Source: Mycolicibacillus parakoreensis
GTDB taxonomy: Bacteria; Actinomycetota; Actinomycetes; Mycobacteriales; Mycobacteriaceae
Direction: 5' to 3'
Assembly: GCF_022370835.2 (NCBI RefSeq)
Contig: NZ_CP092365.1
Location: 2,170,001-2,234,000 of the forward strand
Length of the DNA: 64,000 nucleotides
Every line of letters begins with the position of its first letter. Position 1 is the stretch's first letter. The translations under genes and the position numbers were made by a program. The notes beneath the pieces are model-generated. The model had not been told where the DNA came from. It ran no database searches and was given only the letters and a program-made list of their open reading frames with translations. This document shows, piece after piece, positions 25,339-34,190 of this stretch.

Positions 25339-26438
25339 CGTGAAACCTCCTTCAAAAACCGTAGCGTCTGCGCCTGCACGCCGGGCGCGAAGATCTGCCC
25401 GACGTGGCCCCCGTCGTGCCAGTGAATCCGAGCACCCCAGCGTTCGCCCAGTGCGACCGCCGGATCGGGGTAGGCCATCCGGTCGTGCCGCGCCGCCACG
25501 ATCAACCGCCGTCGCGGGGCCGGGACCGGGTCGGTGGCCAGCGGGTCGACCACCGACATCAGCGCCGCCGCGGTCTCGGAGCGCAAGGCGGCGCCGACCG
25601 CCTCCCCCGCTGCGCCCCACCGCCACAGGTGGCGGCCCACCATGGCGTTGAGCCCGCCGATCGGGGTGTAGACCGCGACCGCGTCGACGGCGGCCTCCAG
25701 GTGTGACACTAGGGCGGCCACCGGGCTGCCCAGCGAGATGCCGGCGACGGTGATCGACGTGGCCTGCGGTGTCAGCCAGCGCACCACCGCGCGCACTTCG
25801 GAGATCGCGCGCATCATGCCGGCGGTGTTCGCCAGCGGATCATGGCCCGGGTAGTCCGGTCCGCCGCGACGTCGCAGGCCGTGACCGGGCTGAACCGGCA
25901 GGGCGACATTGAAACCCAGCCGCCGCAGGCGCTCGACCCGCGCCACCAACAGGTCCGACCAGTTGCCCTGCCCCGCTCCGTGCACCCACACCACCCAGGG
26001 CCGCGGTGCGCCGCGGTGGCGACACAGGTGGACCGCGGCGCGCGCCGGATCGCCGAGCCGGTCGACCTGCAGGGTCGGCGGCAGTTGCGGATCGTGGTCG
26101 AAGCTCAGCCGCTCGTAGGCCAAGCGGCCGAACCGTTTGCGTTCCAGCGCCTGCACCCGCAGCGGACGCGGCGGGGTGTGCGCGCGCCCGACACCCAAGG
26201 CGACCAGTTCGTCGGCGGCCTGCGTGCAGGCACTCAGCGGTCGCGACAGGGTGGGCGCGGGGGCCATCAGGGTCATCGCCGCGACCGTGAGCTCGTCGCA
26301 GAGGACCTCCCCGAACTGGCGCGCCCCCCGTGGCGAGGTGACCCGCCAATCCGGTGAGCGCCACAGCGCGTCGACCGAGCGAGGCAACACCGCGCCCAGT
26401 CCGCCGATGATCGTCGCGAGCCGGTGCGGTGAGTCCAT
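25335..26438 (-). CDS. Alpha/beta hydrolase
   Basis: A 367-residue hydrolase with an N-terminal extension of about 145 residues before the fold. Seen: oxyanion strand VVWVHGAGQGNWSD, nucleophile elbow TVAGISLGSPVAALV, acid in VAARHDRMAYP and histidine in WHDGGHVGQ, a complete triad. PGHGLRR follows strand 4. The extension is helical and lacks a signal peptide. It is co-transcribed with the downstream LLM gene and shares a divergent promoter region, with operator copies, with the LLM gene at 26585. Confidence 0.85.
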   Translation of the reverse strand: MDSPHRLATIIGGLGAVLPRSVDALWRSPDWRVTSPRGARQFGEVLCDELTVAAMTLMAPAPTLSRPLSACTQAADELVALGVGRAHTPPRPLRVQALERKRFGRLAYERLSFDHDPQLPPTLQVDRLGDPARAAVHLCRHRGAPRPWVVWVHGAGQGNWSDLLVARVERLRRLGFNVALPVQPGHGLRRRGGPDYPGHDPLANTAGMMRAISEVRAVVRWLTPQATSITVAGISLGSPVAALVSHLEAAVDAVAVYTPIGGLNAMVGRHLWRWGAAGEAVGAALRSETAAALMSVVDPLATDPVPAPRRRLIVAARHDRMAYPDPAVALGERWGARIHWHDGGHVGQIFAPGVQAQTLRFLKEVSR

Positions 26439-26537
26439 CGCCGGTTACCCGATCACCGCGCCGGGCTGACCGGCGACGTTGCGGGCGCGTCGGCGGAGGG
26501 TCATGGTTCGCCCGCCCTTCCGTCGAGGTAGCGCACC

Positions 26538-26570
26538 TACTGTAATGCCTACCGTAATGGTTCACTGTAG
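26538..26570. promoter_or_regulatory. Overlapping island operator copies in a divergent promoter
   Basis: Three half-sites are stacked: TACTGTAAT at 26538-26546, TACCGTAAT at 26550-26558 and CACTGTAG at 26563-26570. The first forms the 19-mer TACTGTAAT-G-CCTACCGTA, ending 28 bp before the LLM start at 26585. The array could let a dimer bind in more than one register. It lies in the gap shared with the alpha/beta hydrolase gene. Confidence 0.6.
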
Positions 26571-26584
26571 CCGAGGAGGCGCCG

Positions 26585-27499
26585 ATGAGATTCACGATCG
26601 AATACCCCAGCGAGTTGCCCACCGCCGCCGACGACTTCCTGCAGCCCGGGGTGCTCCGCGAGGTGGCCCGGCGAGCGGAGGCGGCCGGGTTCTCCGCGAT
26701 CGCGTTGAGCGAGCACCCGGCACCGTCGGTCAAGTGGCGCCGCAGCGGCGGGCACAACACGCTGGACCCGATCGCGGCACTGAGCTTCATGGCCGCGGCG
26801 ACCAGCAGCATCGCGCTGATGACCAATCTGTACGTGCTGCCTTTTCGCAACCCGTACCTGGCGGCCAAGGCCCTCGGCAGTCTCGACCTGCTGTCCGGGG
26901 GCCGGCTGATCGCCGGGGTCGGCGCCGGTTATCTGCGCTCGGAGTTCGCCGCGCTCGGCGTCGACTTCGACTCCCGCGCCCGACTGCTCGACGAGGCCCT
27001 GATCGCCCTGCGCTCGATCTGGACCGATCCCGACACGCCGGTCTCCGGCGCCGGATTCGCCGCGGTCGGCCCGACGTGGCTGCAACGCCCGGCACAACGC
27101 CCGCATCCGCCGATCTGGATCGGCGGCAACGGCACCGCGGCCCTGCGCCGCGTCGTCGACCACGGCGGCGGTTGGATGCCGATCATCGCTCCGGCCGCCA
27201 TGGCCACCACGATGCGCACCGCCGCGATCGAGACCACCGCGCAGTTCGGCGCCGCGGTGCGCCGGCTGCGCGACCGGCTCGAGGACGCCGGCCGCGAGCC
27301 GACCTCGGTCGACGTGCAGGTGGTGTGCCCGCACGTGGACCTCGACGACCCGGCATCGCTGCGGCAGACGATCGACTACCTGGGGGAACTGGCCGACCAC
27401 GGCGCGACCTGGGCGGTGGTGCACACCGACGGGTCGAGCCCGGCCGCGGCTGTGGACCACCTCACCGCGTTCGGGCAGGCGGTCATCACCCCGACCTGA
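26585..27499 (+). CDS. LLM-class F420-dependent oxidoreductase
   Basis: A 304-residue luciferase-like oxidoreductase of the short F420 subgroup. Seen: VARRAEAAGFSAIALSEHPAPSVKW, IALMTNLYVLPFRNPYLAAKALGSLDLLSGGRLIAGVGAGYLRSEFAALGV-type core, and HPPIWIGGNGTAALRRVVDHGGGW. A GAGGAGG ribosome site precedes the ATG. It is followed 104 bp later by the Rieske oxygenase gene with its own operator copy. Substrate unknown. Confidence 0.88.
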   Translation: MRFTIEYPSELPTAADDFLQPGVLREVARRAEAAGFSAIALSEHPAPSVKWRRSGGHNTLDPIAALSFMAAATSSIALMTNLYVLPFRNPYLAAKALGSLDLLSGGRLIAGVGAGYLRSEFAALGVDFDSRARLLDEALIALRSIWTDPDTPVSGAGFAAVGPTWLQRPAQRPHPPIWIGGNGTAALRRVVDHGGGWMPIIAPAAMATTMRTAAIETTAQFGAAVRRLRDRLEDAGREPTSVDVQVVCPHVDLDDPASLRQTIDYLGELADHGATWAVVHTDGSSPAAAVDHLTAFGQAVITPT

Positions 27500-27521
27500 G
27501 GTCGCACGGCGCGGTTTCCAC

Positions 27522-27540
27522 TACCGATACCGTTACGGTA
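27522..27540. promoter_or_regulatory. Island operator copy upstream of the Rieske operon
   Basis: TACCGATAC-C-GTTACGGTA: seven of nine positions are complementary and the right half matches the consensus closely. It ends 63 bp before the Rieske oxygenase ATG. Confidence 0.6.
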
Positions 27541-27603
27541 TGGTCTTCGATAGATCTCCGTCACCGTAGAGGACATCTCTTCGATCATCGCGAAGGACAG
27601 CTC

Positions 27604-28611
27604 ATGAAGGTTCCGTTCACCTGGAAGGTCACCGGCTGGTTCATGATCGGCTGGTCACCGGAGTTCGTCGCGGGCGAGACCCGTGCGCTGCACTACTTCG
27701 GCGAGGACATGGTCGCCTACCGCGACGACACCGGCGAACTGCACGTACTCGAGGCGCACTGCAAACACCTCGGCGCGCACTTGGGTCACGGCGGCACGGT
27801 CATCGAGGACCGCGTGGAGTGCCCGTTCCACGGGTGGCAGTGGGGCCCGGACGGCTGCAACAAATTCATTCCGTATCAGCCCGACCGGCCCAACCGGGGG
27901 CTGCGGTTGCGGGTGTACCCGGTCCGCGAGCAGCACGGCTGCGTGTTCCTGTGGTATCAACCCGACGGCAAGGAACCGCACTGGGAGATGCCGGACATCT
28001 TCGCCAAATTCCCCCAGTTCACCACCGGGCCCGACGATTACTACCGCGCCTACCCGGAGTTCTCCCGACGCCTGGAAGGAGAACCGGTCCATCCGCAGAC
28101 CGTCGCCGAGAACGCCGCCGACAGCGCCCATTTCCAGTACGTCCATCACGCGACGGTGACGCCGAAGCTGCTGGACTGGAAGAAGGTCGACCACGAATGG
28201 CATTTCGTCGCCGGTTGGCCCGACGCCAACAGCGACGACCCCGACGCGATGGCGCTGCGGTTCCACTCCCACCTGTTCGGCCTGGGAGGCGCGATCAGCA
28301 TCTTCGAGGGTGTCCAACAGCACCGGCTGATCTTTACCTGCACGCCGGTCGACGAGGGCCGCTCCGATTTGTTCTATTCGATCTGGTGGCCGCGTCTTCC
28401 CGGCGACGACGCCGAGGCGGCGCCCGCCGAGATCCGTGACCGCGTCGAGAAGGAGTTCCTGACCTCGGTCGAAGACGATCTCGGCATCTGGCGCTACCAG
28501 AAGTACATCGAAAATCCGGCGTTGGCGAAGGTCGACGCGAAACCCTTCATGACCCTGCGTCGATGGGCGACACAGTTCTACGAGATCGCCCCGGATACGG
28601 CCGTGCCGTGA
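27604..28611 (+). CDS. Rieske non-heme iron oxygenase, KshA-like
   Basis: A 335-residue terminal oxygenase subunit. The [2Fe-2S] ligands are C53/H55 (CKHLGAHLGH) and C73/H76 (CPFHGW). The mononuclear iron motif is perfect: N170-x2-D173-x2-H176-x4-H181 in ENAADSAHFQYVHH, with a late aspartate in SVEDDLGIW. The overall layout resembles 3-ketosteroid 9-alpha-hydroxylase oxygenase (KshA), so a polycyclic or alicyclic substrate is plausible. Start at ATG 27604 after AAGGACAG. No reductase gene is nearby. It overlaps the next gene by 4 bp (GTGA). Confidence 0.9.
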   Translation: MKVPFTWKVTGWFMIGWSPEFVAGETRALHYFGEDMVAYRDDTGELHVLEAHCKHLGAHLGHGGTVIEDRVECPFHGWQWGPDGCNKFIPYQPDRPNRGLRLRVYPVREQHGCVFLWYQPDGKEPHWEMPDIFAKFPQFTTGPDDYYRAYPEFSRRLEGEPVHPQTVAENAADSAHFQYVHHATVTPKLLDWKKVDHEWHFVAGWPDANSDDPDAMALRFHSHLFGLGGAISIFEGVQQHRLIFTCTPVDEGRSDLFYSIWWPRLPGDDAEAAPAEIRDRVEKEFLTSVEDDLGIWRYQKYIENPALAKVDAKPFMTLRRWATQFYEIAPDTAVP

Positions 28612-29225
28612 CGACATCGCTGCTCGACCTGGCCGCACCGCACCACACCGCGCTGGTCACCCAGGAACTGCAGGGAGCCGTCGTCGGCGCGGACGCCGGG
28701 CTGCCGGCACTGGCCGATGCGGCACGACGGCAAGCGCTGCCGAATATCGCGCGCCTGGTGTCCGCGGCCCGCGGCGCCGGGGTTCAGGTGGTGCACTGCC
28801 TGGTGCACCGTCGACCGGACGGCCGGGGATCCAACCACAACGCACGGTTGTTCGCCGCCTCCCGCGACAAGGTCCGCATCGATCCCGGCAGCCCCGGGGC
28901 GACCCTGCTGGGCGAGTTCGGCCCCGAGCCCACCGACCTGGTGCTGAGCCGAGGCCACGGGGTGGGGCCGATGGGCGGAACCGACCTCGACGCGGTGCTG
29001 CGCAACCTGGGTGTCTCCACGATCGTGGCGGTCGGTGTTTCGCTGAATGTGGCCATCCCGAACCTGGTGATGGACGCGGTCAACGCCGCCTACCGGGTGG
29101 TGGTGCCACGCGACGCGGTCGCCGGCGTACCCTCCGAATACGCGACTGCGATGATCGACAACACCCTGGCCCTGCTGGCGACGATCACCACCACCGATCA
29201 ACTGGTCGACGCCTGGAGTGCCTGA
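28608..29225 (+). CDS. Isochorismatase-fold protein lacking the catalytic cysteine
   Basis: A 205-residue cysteine-hydrolase-fold protein. The family aspartate (usual DMQ) is replaced in LVTQELQGAVVG by glutamate, the lysine region reads SRGHGVGPMGGTDLD, and the usual GV.T..CV cysteine position reads GVSLNVAIPNLVMDAVN, with alanine. It therefore cannot work as a normal cysteine amidase; it may be a binding protein or use another mechanism. Start at GTG 28608, overlapping the Rieske stop by 4 bp. Found between a Rieske oxygenase and an acyl-CoA synthetase. Confidence 0.83.
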   Translation: MTTSLLDLAAPHHTALVTQELQGAVVGADAGLPALADAARRQALPNIARLVSAARGAGVQVVHCLVHRRPDGRGSNHNARLFAASRDKVRIDPGSPGATLLGEFGPEPTDLVLSRGHGVGPMGGTDLDAVLRNLGVSTIVAVGVSLNVAIPNLVMDAVNAAYRVVVPRDAVAGVPSEYATAMIDNTLALLATITTTDQLVDAWSA

Positions 29226-29243
29226 CAAGGGAGGGAAAGCGCA

Positions 29244-30908
29244 GTGCCCGAAACCGGTGACGTGACCACCGCGCAGTTCACCGTGCCGTCGGTTCTCGAC
29301 GCGGTGGCCGCGGCGATCCCCGAACGTGAAATGATCGTCCAGGGCGATCGCCGCTACACCTACGCCGAGATCGTTGAGCGATCCAACCGCCTGGCCTCGT
29401 ACCTGCATTCACGGGGACTGGGCAGCCACACGCCACGCTCCGGTCTGGCAGCCCATGAAGTGGGCCAGGACCTGCTGGGGATCTACGCCTACAACGGCAA
29501 CGAGTTCGTCGAGACCCTGCTGGGTGCGTTCCGGGCCCGAACGGCGCCGTTCAATGTCAACTACCGCTATGTGCGCACCGAATTGTCGTATCTGCTGGCC
29601 GATTCCGGTGCCACCGCCCTGGTCTATCACGCCGCGTTCGCCCCGACGCTGGCCGAGGTGCTCCCCGAGCTACCCCGGTTGCGGGTGCTCATCCAGATCG
29701 CCGACGACTCCGGCAACGCCCTCCTCGACGGGGCTGTCGACTACGAGGAGGCGCTGGCGGCCGGTTCGCCGCAGCCACCGCCGGTGCACCCCTCGCCCGA
29801 CGATCTCTATGTGCTCTACACCGGCGGCACCACCGGGATGCCCAAGGGGGTCCTCTGGCGTCAGCACGACATCTTCATGACCTCGTTCGGGGGCCGCAAC
29901 ATGATGACCGGCGAAGCGGTCGGCTCCCTCGATGACGTCGTGGCCCAGGCCCGCGACAACCCCGGCACCCGACTGATGATCCTGCCCCCGTTGATCCACG
30001 GCGCGGCGCAGTGGGCGGTGATGACCGCGATCAACACCGGCCAGACCCTCGTTTTCCCTTCGGTGGTCGATCATTTCGACGCCGCCGACGTGGTGGCCAC
30101 CATCGAACGCGAGAAGGTGCTGTCGGTGACCGTGGTCGGCGACGCCATGGCCCGGCCGTTGGTCGCCGCGATCGAGCGCGGCACCGCCGATGTGTCGTCA
30201 CTGGTCGTGGTGGCCAACGGCGGCGCACTGCTGACGCCGTCGGTCAAACAGCAGGTGCTCGATGCGGTGCCCGGTGCGGTGGTGATCGACGGAGTCGGCT
30301 CCTCGGAGACCGGTGCCCAGCTGCGACACATGTCGACCTCCGGGGCGGTCTCCACCGGGACGTTCACCGCCGGTCCGGATACCTGCGTGCTCGCCGAGGA
30401 TCTCGGGACGCTTCTCGCACCCGGACACAGCGGTCTGGGCTGGCTCGCCCAGCGCGGCTATGTCCCGCTGGGGTACAAGGGCGATGCGGCGAAAACCGCG
30501 GCGACGTTCCCCGAACTCGACGGCGTGCGCTACGCGGTCCCCGGCGATCGGGCCCGCCACCTGCCCGACGGCACGGTCGAACTGCTCGGCCGCGATTCGG
30601 TGACGATCAACTCCGGTGGGGAGAAGATCTTCGCCGAGGAGGTGGAGACGGCGATCGCCTCCCACCCCGCCGTCGCCGACGTGGTCGTCGCGGGCCGCCC
30701 CAGTGAGCGCTGGGGCCAGGAGGTGGTCGCCGTGGTCGCGCTCGCCGGCGGCGCCGAGGTCACCGCCGCCGATCTCATCGCGCATGCCGCGGGTTCGCTG
30801 GCCCGCTACAAGCTGCCGAAGGCGATCGCGTTCCGGCCCACCCTCGTGCGCAGCCCGGCCGGCAAGGCCGACTACCGGTGGGCCCGCGAGCAGGCGGCGG
30901 CCGGTTAG
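29244..30908 (+). CDS. Acyl-CoA synthetase (AMP-forming, FadD type)
   Basis: A 554-residue adenylate-forming ligase activating a carboxylic acid to its CoA ester. Seen: ATP loop YTGGTTGMPKGVLW, GVGSSETGAQ, DRARHLPDGTVELLGRDSVTINSGGEKIFAEEVE and the catalytic lysine in SPAGKADYRW near the end. Start is GTG at 29244 behind AAGGGAGGG. It is paralogous to the synthetase at 57035-58654, sharing PSPDDL, GVLWRQ.DI and GEKIFAEEVE-like blocks. Third gene of the Rieske operon; convergent with the aldehyde dehydrogenase. Confidence 0.92.
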   Translation: MPETGDVTTAQFTVPSVLDAVAAAIPEREMIVQGDRRYTYAEIVERSNRLASYLHSRGLGSHTPRSGLAAHEVGQDLLGIYAYNGNEFVETLLGAFRARTAPFNVNYRYVRTELSYLLADSGATALVYHAAFAPTLAEVLPELPRLRVLIQIADDSGNALLDGAVDYEEALAAGSPQPPPVHPSPDDLYVLYTGGTTGMPKGVLWRQHDIFMTSFGGRNMMTGEAVGSLDDVVAQARDNPGTRLMILPPLIHGAAQWAVMTAINTGQTLVFPSVVDHFDAADVVATIEREKVLSVTVVGDAMARPLVAAIERGTADVSSLVVVANGGALLTPSVKQQVLDAVPGAVVIDGVGSSETGAQLRHMSTSGAVSTGTFTAGPDTCVLAEDLGTLLAPGHSGLGWLAQRGYVPLGYKGDAAKTAATFPELDGVRYAVPGDRARHLPDGTVELLGRDSVTINSGGEKIFAEEVETAIASHPAVADVVVAGRPSERWGQEVVAVVALAGGAEVTAADLIAHAAGSLARYKLPKAIAFRPTLVRSPAGKADYRWAREQAAAG

Positions 30909-30934
30909 CGACACCGGCCGCGGCCGGCGCCCGG

Positions 30935-32407
30935 TCAGCCGGAGCCGGACCGTTTGAGCCTGCGGCGGGTCCGCTTGCCCGCCCGGCGCACCATCGCGTC
31001 GGCGTACAGGCGCATCGGCCTGCGGAACGGCGGCGCGGCGCTGCCGGTGAGGCTGAACGGCAAGTCCGACCCGACCACCGTGCGGTAGTGGCTGAACGCG
31101 TCGAAACCGGCCTTACCGTGATACGCGCCCATCCCGCTGCGCCCCACACCCCCGAACGGCGCCGCCGACGGAATCATCTGGGCGGCGAAGTCGTTGCGCG
31201 CCACACCACCGCTTCGAGTGCGCCGCAAGAAATCTCGGAATTCCGCGTTGTCCGGGCCGTACCAGTAGGCGACCAGCGGCGCGGGACGGGCGTTGATCGT
31301 CTCGATCGCGTCGTCGAGAGCCGAGTAGGCCTGCACCGTCAGCACCGGCCCGAAGATCTCCTCGTCGGCGATGCGCATGGTCGCGTCGATATCACTGATG
31401 ATGGTCGGGGCGATCTTGCGGGAGCGACGATCCGGCAGCGCCTCCCCGTCCGGCGCGATCGCCTCGACGGTGGCTCCCCGTGTTTGCGCATCGTCGATCA
31501 GGCCCAGCACCCGATCGAAGTTCGCCTCGTTGACGCTCGAGCAGTAGTCGTCGTTGTCCAGGACCGTCGGAAACATGCCGCGCAGCGTCTGCCGGGCGAC
31601 GTCGAGGAATGTTTCCACGTCGCGTTCGGGCACCAGGACGTAATCCGGACACACACAGACCTGACCGCCGTTGACCATCCTCGCCGCCGCGATCCGGGCC
31701 GCCGACCGCCGGATATCGGCGTCGGGAGACACCACCACGGGGTTCTTTCCCCCCAACTCCAAGGTGACCGGGACCAGGTTCGCTGCCGCGGCCCGCTGCA
31801 CCAGTGCACCGACCGCCGGTGAGCCGGTGAAGAACAGGTGGTCGAAGGGCAGACTCGCGAACGCCGCGGCCACCTCCGGGCCCCCGGTGACGACCGCGAG
31901 TTCGTCGGCGCCGAAATACCGCGGCACGACCCGCCGCATCACCTCGGCGGTCCGCGCGGTGATCTCCGACATCTTGATCATCACCCGGTTGCCGGCCGCG
32001 AAGGCCGCCGCTGCGGGCAGCACCACCAGTTGGAGCGGAAAGTTCCACGGGCCGATGATCCCCACCACCCCCAGGGGCGTCGGGCGAACCTCGGCGCGCA
32101 GTCCGACCAGCCGTGCCGCACGCATCAACGTCCCGGTTCGCATCCACCGGTCGACGTGGGATCGGGTGTGCTCGACGACCGGCAGGGCCCCCATGATCTC
32201 GGTGAACAACGATGCCGACCGCGATCGGGTACCGAAGTCCGCCGCCATCGCCTCGGCGAAATCGTCGATGTTGTCGAGCACCATCGCCAGCAGCCGATCG
32301 ATGCGGTGACGGCGCACCGCGGCGCTGGGTGGTCCGTCGGCGGCAAAGGAGCGCCGCTGCGTCGCCAACAGGTCCGCCGGGGCGGCGACGTCGCCATCGT
32401 CGGTCAT
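30935..32407 (-). CDS. Aldehyde dehydrogenase (coniferyl-aldehyde-dehydrogenase-like class)
   Basis: A 490-residue NAD(P)-dependent aldehyde dehydrogenase of the class-3-like group. Seen: GIIGPWNFPLQLVVLPAAAA, FFTGSPAVGALV, catalytic glutamate in TLELGGKNPVVV, nucleophilic cysteine in NGGQVCVCPDYVLVP, EEIFGPVLTV, and PFGGVGRSGMGAYHG. It has an arginine-rich C-terminal tail (AGKRTRRRLKR), possibly membrane-associating. Start at ATG 32405-32407. It follows the beta-hydroxyacid dehydrogenase gene by 13 bp. Confidence 0.9.
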   Translation of the reverse strand: MTDDGDVAAPADLLATQRRSFAADGPPSAAVRRHRIDRLLAMVLDNIDDFAEAMAADFGTRSRSASLFTEIMGALPVVEHTRSHVDRWMRTGTLMRAARLVGLRAEVRPTPLGVVGIIGPWNFPLQLVVLPAAAAFAAGNRVMIKMSEITARTAEVMRRVVPRYFGADELAVVTGGPEVAAAFASLPFDHLFFTGSPAVGALVQRAAAANLVPVTLELGGKNPVVVSPDADIRRSAARIAAARMVNGGQVCVCPDYVLVPERDVETFLDVARQTLRGMFPTVLDNDDYCSSVNEANFDRVLGLIDDAQTRGATVEAIAPDGEALPDRRSRKIAPTIISDIDATMRIADEEIFGPVLTVQAYSALDDAIETINARPAPLVAYWYGPDNAEFRDFLRRTRSGGVARNDFAAQMIPSAAPFGGVGRSGMGAYHGKAGFDAFSHYRTVVGSDLPFSLTGSAAPPFRRPMRLYADAMVRRAGKRTRRRLKRSGSG

Positions 32408-32420
32408 CGGCGCACCGTCC

Positions 32421-33239
32421 TCATGACAGATCCAACGGGCCGGTCTCGGCCACCGTGCGCAGCTGCCCCAGATCGACACCGCGGTCGGCGGCCGCCTCGA
32501 TGCACGCCGCGACGTCCTTGCGCATGAAGGGCGCGACGATCTTGGCGAAGGCCGCCACCCCACCGCCGGACTGCACGTAGCCGGCGGCGCGACTGCCGCC
32601 GCTGCACTGCGCCAGCGCCTCCAGCAGACTGTTCTCGCTGACCCCGAGACCCGTGCCCAGCTCGACAGCGGCGGCGACCAACTGGGCGTTCGCGGCGAAC
32701 AGCACGTTGTTGATCAGCTTGAGGTTGAGCGCGGTGCCCAGACCACCGGTGGCGATGACCGGATCGGCGTAGGCGCGAAGAACCGGTGTGACCCGGTGCA
32801 CCGCCTCCTCGGGGCCACCGAGCAGCACGGTGAGCCGGCCGGCGGTGATGTCGTCGGCCGATCCGCTCACCGGGGCGTCGAGCAGCGCCGGGCCGTCGGG
32901 GAATTCCGCGGTGAGCCCGGTCAGGGTGCCCACCGTTCCGGTGGTGTGGGAGACCACCGCCGCGCCGGGCTCGGCGTTGGCCAACAAACCGTCCGCCCCG
33001 GTGGCGACGTCGCGCAGTTGAGCGTCGGAGAACAGGCAGCTGATCACGACGTCGGCGCCGCGCGCGACCTCGGCGACCGACTCCACCGCGACCGCTCCGC
33101 GTGCGCCCAGTCGATCGCGCACCTCGGGCCGCCGCGCATACACCTGGACGCGGTGACCGGCGTCGAGAAGGCGCGGCACCATCGGCTCGCCCATCCGACC
33201 GGCACCGATAAACCCGATGACCCGAGTTGTTTCGGCCAC
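32421..33239 (-). CDS. Beta-hydroxyacid dehydrogenase family (HIBADH-like) oxidoreductase
   Basis: A 272-residue NAD(P)-dependent dehydrogenase of the 3-hydroxyisobutyrate dehydrogenase family. Seen: Rossmann motif GFIGAGRMGEPMVPRLLDAGH at the N-terminus, LLDAPVSGSADDITAGRLTVLLGG as the substrate-binding signature, and the catalytic lysine in GTALNLKLINNVLF. It is first in a two-gene operon with the aldehyde dehydrogenase and divergent from the SDR/P450 pair. The substrate is likely a branched hydroxyacid. Confidence 0.9.
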   Translation of the reverse strand: MAETTRVIGFIGAGRMGEPMVPRLLDAGHRVQVYARRPEVRDRLGARGAVAVESVAEVARGADVVISCLFSDAQLRDVATGADGLLANAEPGAAVVSHTTGTVGTLTGLTAEFPDGPALLDAPVSGSADDITAGRLTVLLGGPEEAVHRVTPVLRAYADPVIATGGLGTALNLKLINNVLFAANAQLVAAAVELGTGLGVSENSLLEALAQCSGGSRAAGYVQSGGGVAAFAKIVAPFMRKDVAACIEAAADRGVDLGQLRTVAETGPLDLS

Positions 33240-33314
33240 TCTCGGCTCCTCATTCCGTTGTTCCCGTTGGGTTCGCTGTCGGCAACGGTAGCATTGTCGA
33301 CCTCCGTCGAATTC

Positions 33315-33337
33315 GTTACAGTGCGTCTTACTGTCGT
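33315..33337. promoter_or_regulatory. Separated island operator half-sites in a divergent promoter
   Basis: GTTACAGTG (33315-33323) and TACTGTCGT (33329-33337) each match one consensus half-site but are not in the standard 19-bp inward arrangement. They lie in the 128-bp gap between the divergent HIBADH-like and SDR genes. Confidence 0.35.
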
Positions 33338-33367
33338 ATATTCAGGCAAGGCGAGAGGCGGACTCCG

Positions 33368-34177
33368 ATGGACACTCCACCGCGCCGGGTGGTCGTGGTC
33401 GGCGGCGCTTCCGGGATCGGTGCCGCAACGGCGGCCCACTTCCACCGCCGCGGTGATCACGTGCTCTCCGTCGACGTTCGCCGCCACCGGACCCCGGCGT
33501 CGCAGCACGCCTGCTGCGATCTGCGCGACGCGGGGGCCATCGCCGATTTCGCCGACCGGATCGGCACCGGTTGGGATCTCGTTGCCCACGTCGCCGGGGT
33601 CCCCGGGACCGCGCCGGTCGCCGATATCCTCACGATCAACTACCTCGGCATGCGGCTGATGACCGAGGCCATGCTGCCGCTGATGCGTCCGGGCGGGGCG
33701 GTGGTCGCGGTCGCCTCGACGGCCGCGCTCGGCTGGGAACAGCGCATCGAGGTGCTCGACGGCCTGCTCGAGGCGACCACCGCCGCGGAGGTGCAGCGCT
33801 GGCAGGCCCAGCAAGATCCCGCCTTCCCGGTCTACACCACGTCCAAGCAGGCGGTGATCCTCTACGCCAAGAGGCTGGCCGCCTCGGCGCGCTCGCAGTA
33901 CGGGGTTCGGATCAACACCGTCAGCCCCGGCCCGGTCGACACCCCGATCCTGCCCGACTTCGAGCAGTCGATGGGCAAGGAGGTGCTCGACACCGTGCGC
34001 ACGATGGTCGGCCGCCACGGCACGGTCGACGACGTCGTGCCGGTCATCGATTTTCTGGGTTCGCCTCGGGCCGGATGGATCACCGGCCACGACCTCCTCG
34101 TCGACGGCGGCTTCACCACCGCGATCACCGCCGGCAGCCCGCCGTCCGACCGAGACCCGGAACGAATACGGCCCTGA
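33368..34177 (+). CDS. SDR family oxidoreductase (3-alpha-hydroxysteroid/coniferyl-alcohol dehydrogenase type)
   Basis: A 269-residue SDR. Seen: VVGGASGIGAATA, HVAGVPGTAP in place of the usual NNAG, catalytic serine in VASTAALGW, then an extended loop of about 35 residues before YTTSKQAV and a late SPGPVDTP. This long insertion is typical of the 3-alpha-hydroxysteroid dehydrogenase/carbonyl reductase and coniferyl-alcohol dehydrogenase subgroup. Start at ATG 33368. It is 13 bp upstream of a P450 gene and probably oxidises that enzyme's alcohol product. Confidence 0.9.
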   Translation: MDTPPRRVVVVGGASGIGAATAAHFHRRGDHVLSVDVRRHRTPASQHACCDLRDAGAIADFADRIGTGWDLVAHVAGVPGTAPVADILTINYLGMRLMTEAMLPLMRPGGAVVAVASTAALGWEQRIEVLDGLLEATTAAEVQRWQAQQDPAFPVYTTSKQAVILYAKRLAASARSQYGVRINTVSPGPVDTPILPDFEQSMGKEVLDTVRTMVGRHGTVDDVVPVIDFLGSPRAGWITGHDLLVDGGFTTAITAGSPPSDRDPERIRP

Positions 34178-34190
34178 CCGAAAGGACACC

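Noticed and set aside
26479..28611. 710-codon frame suggesting an LLM-Rieske fusion
   Set aside because: The upstream part is out of frame with the LLM gene and has no homology; the Rieske gene has its own ATG and operator.
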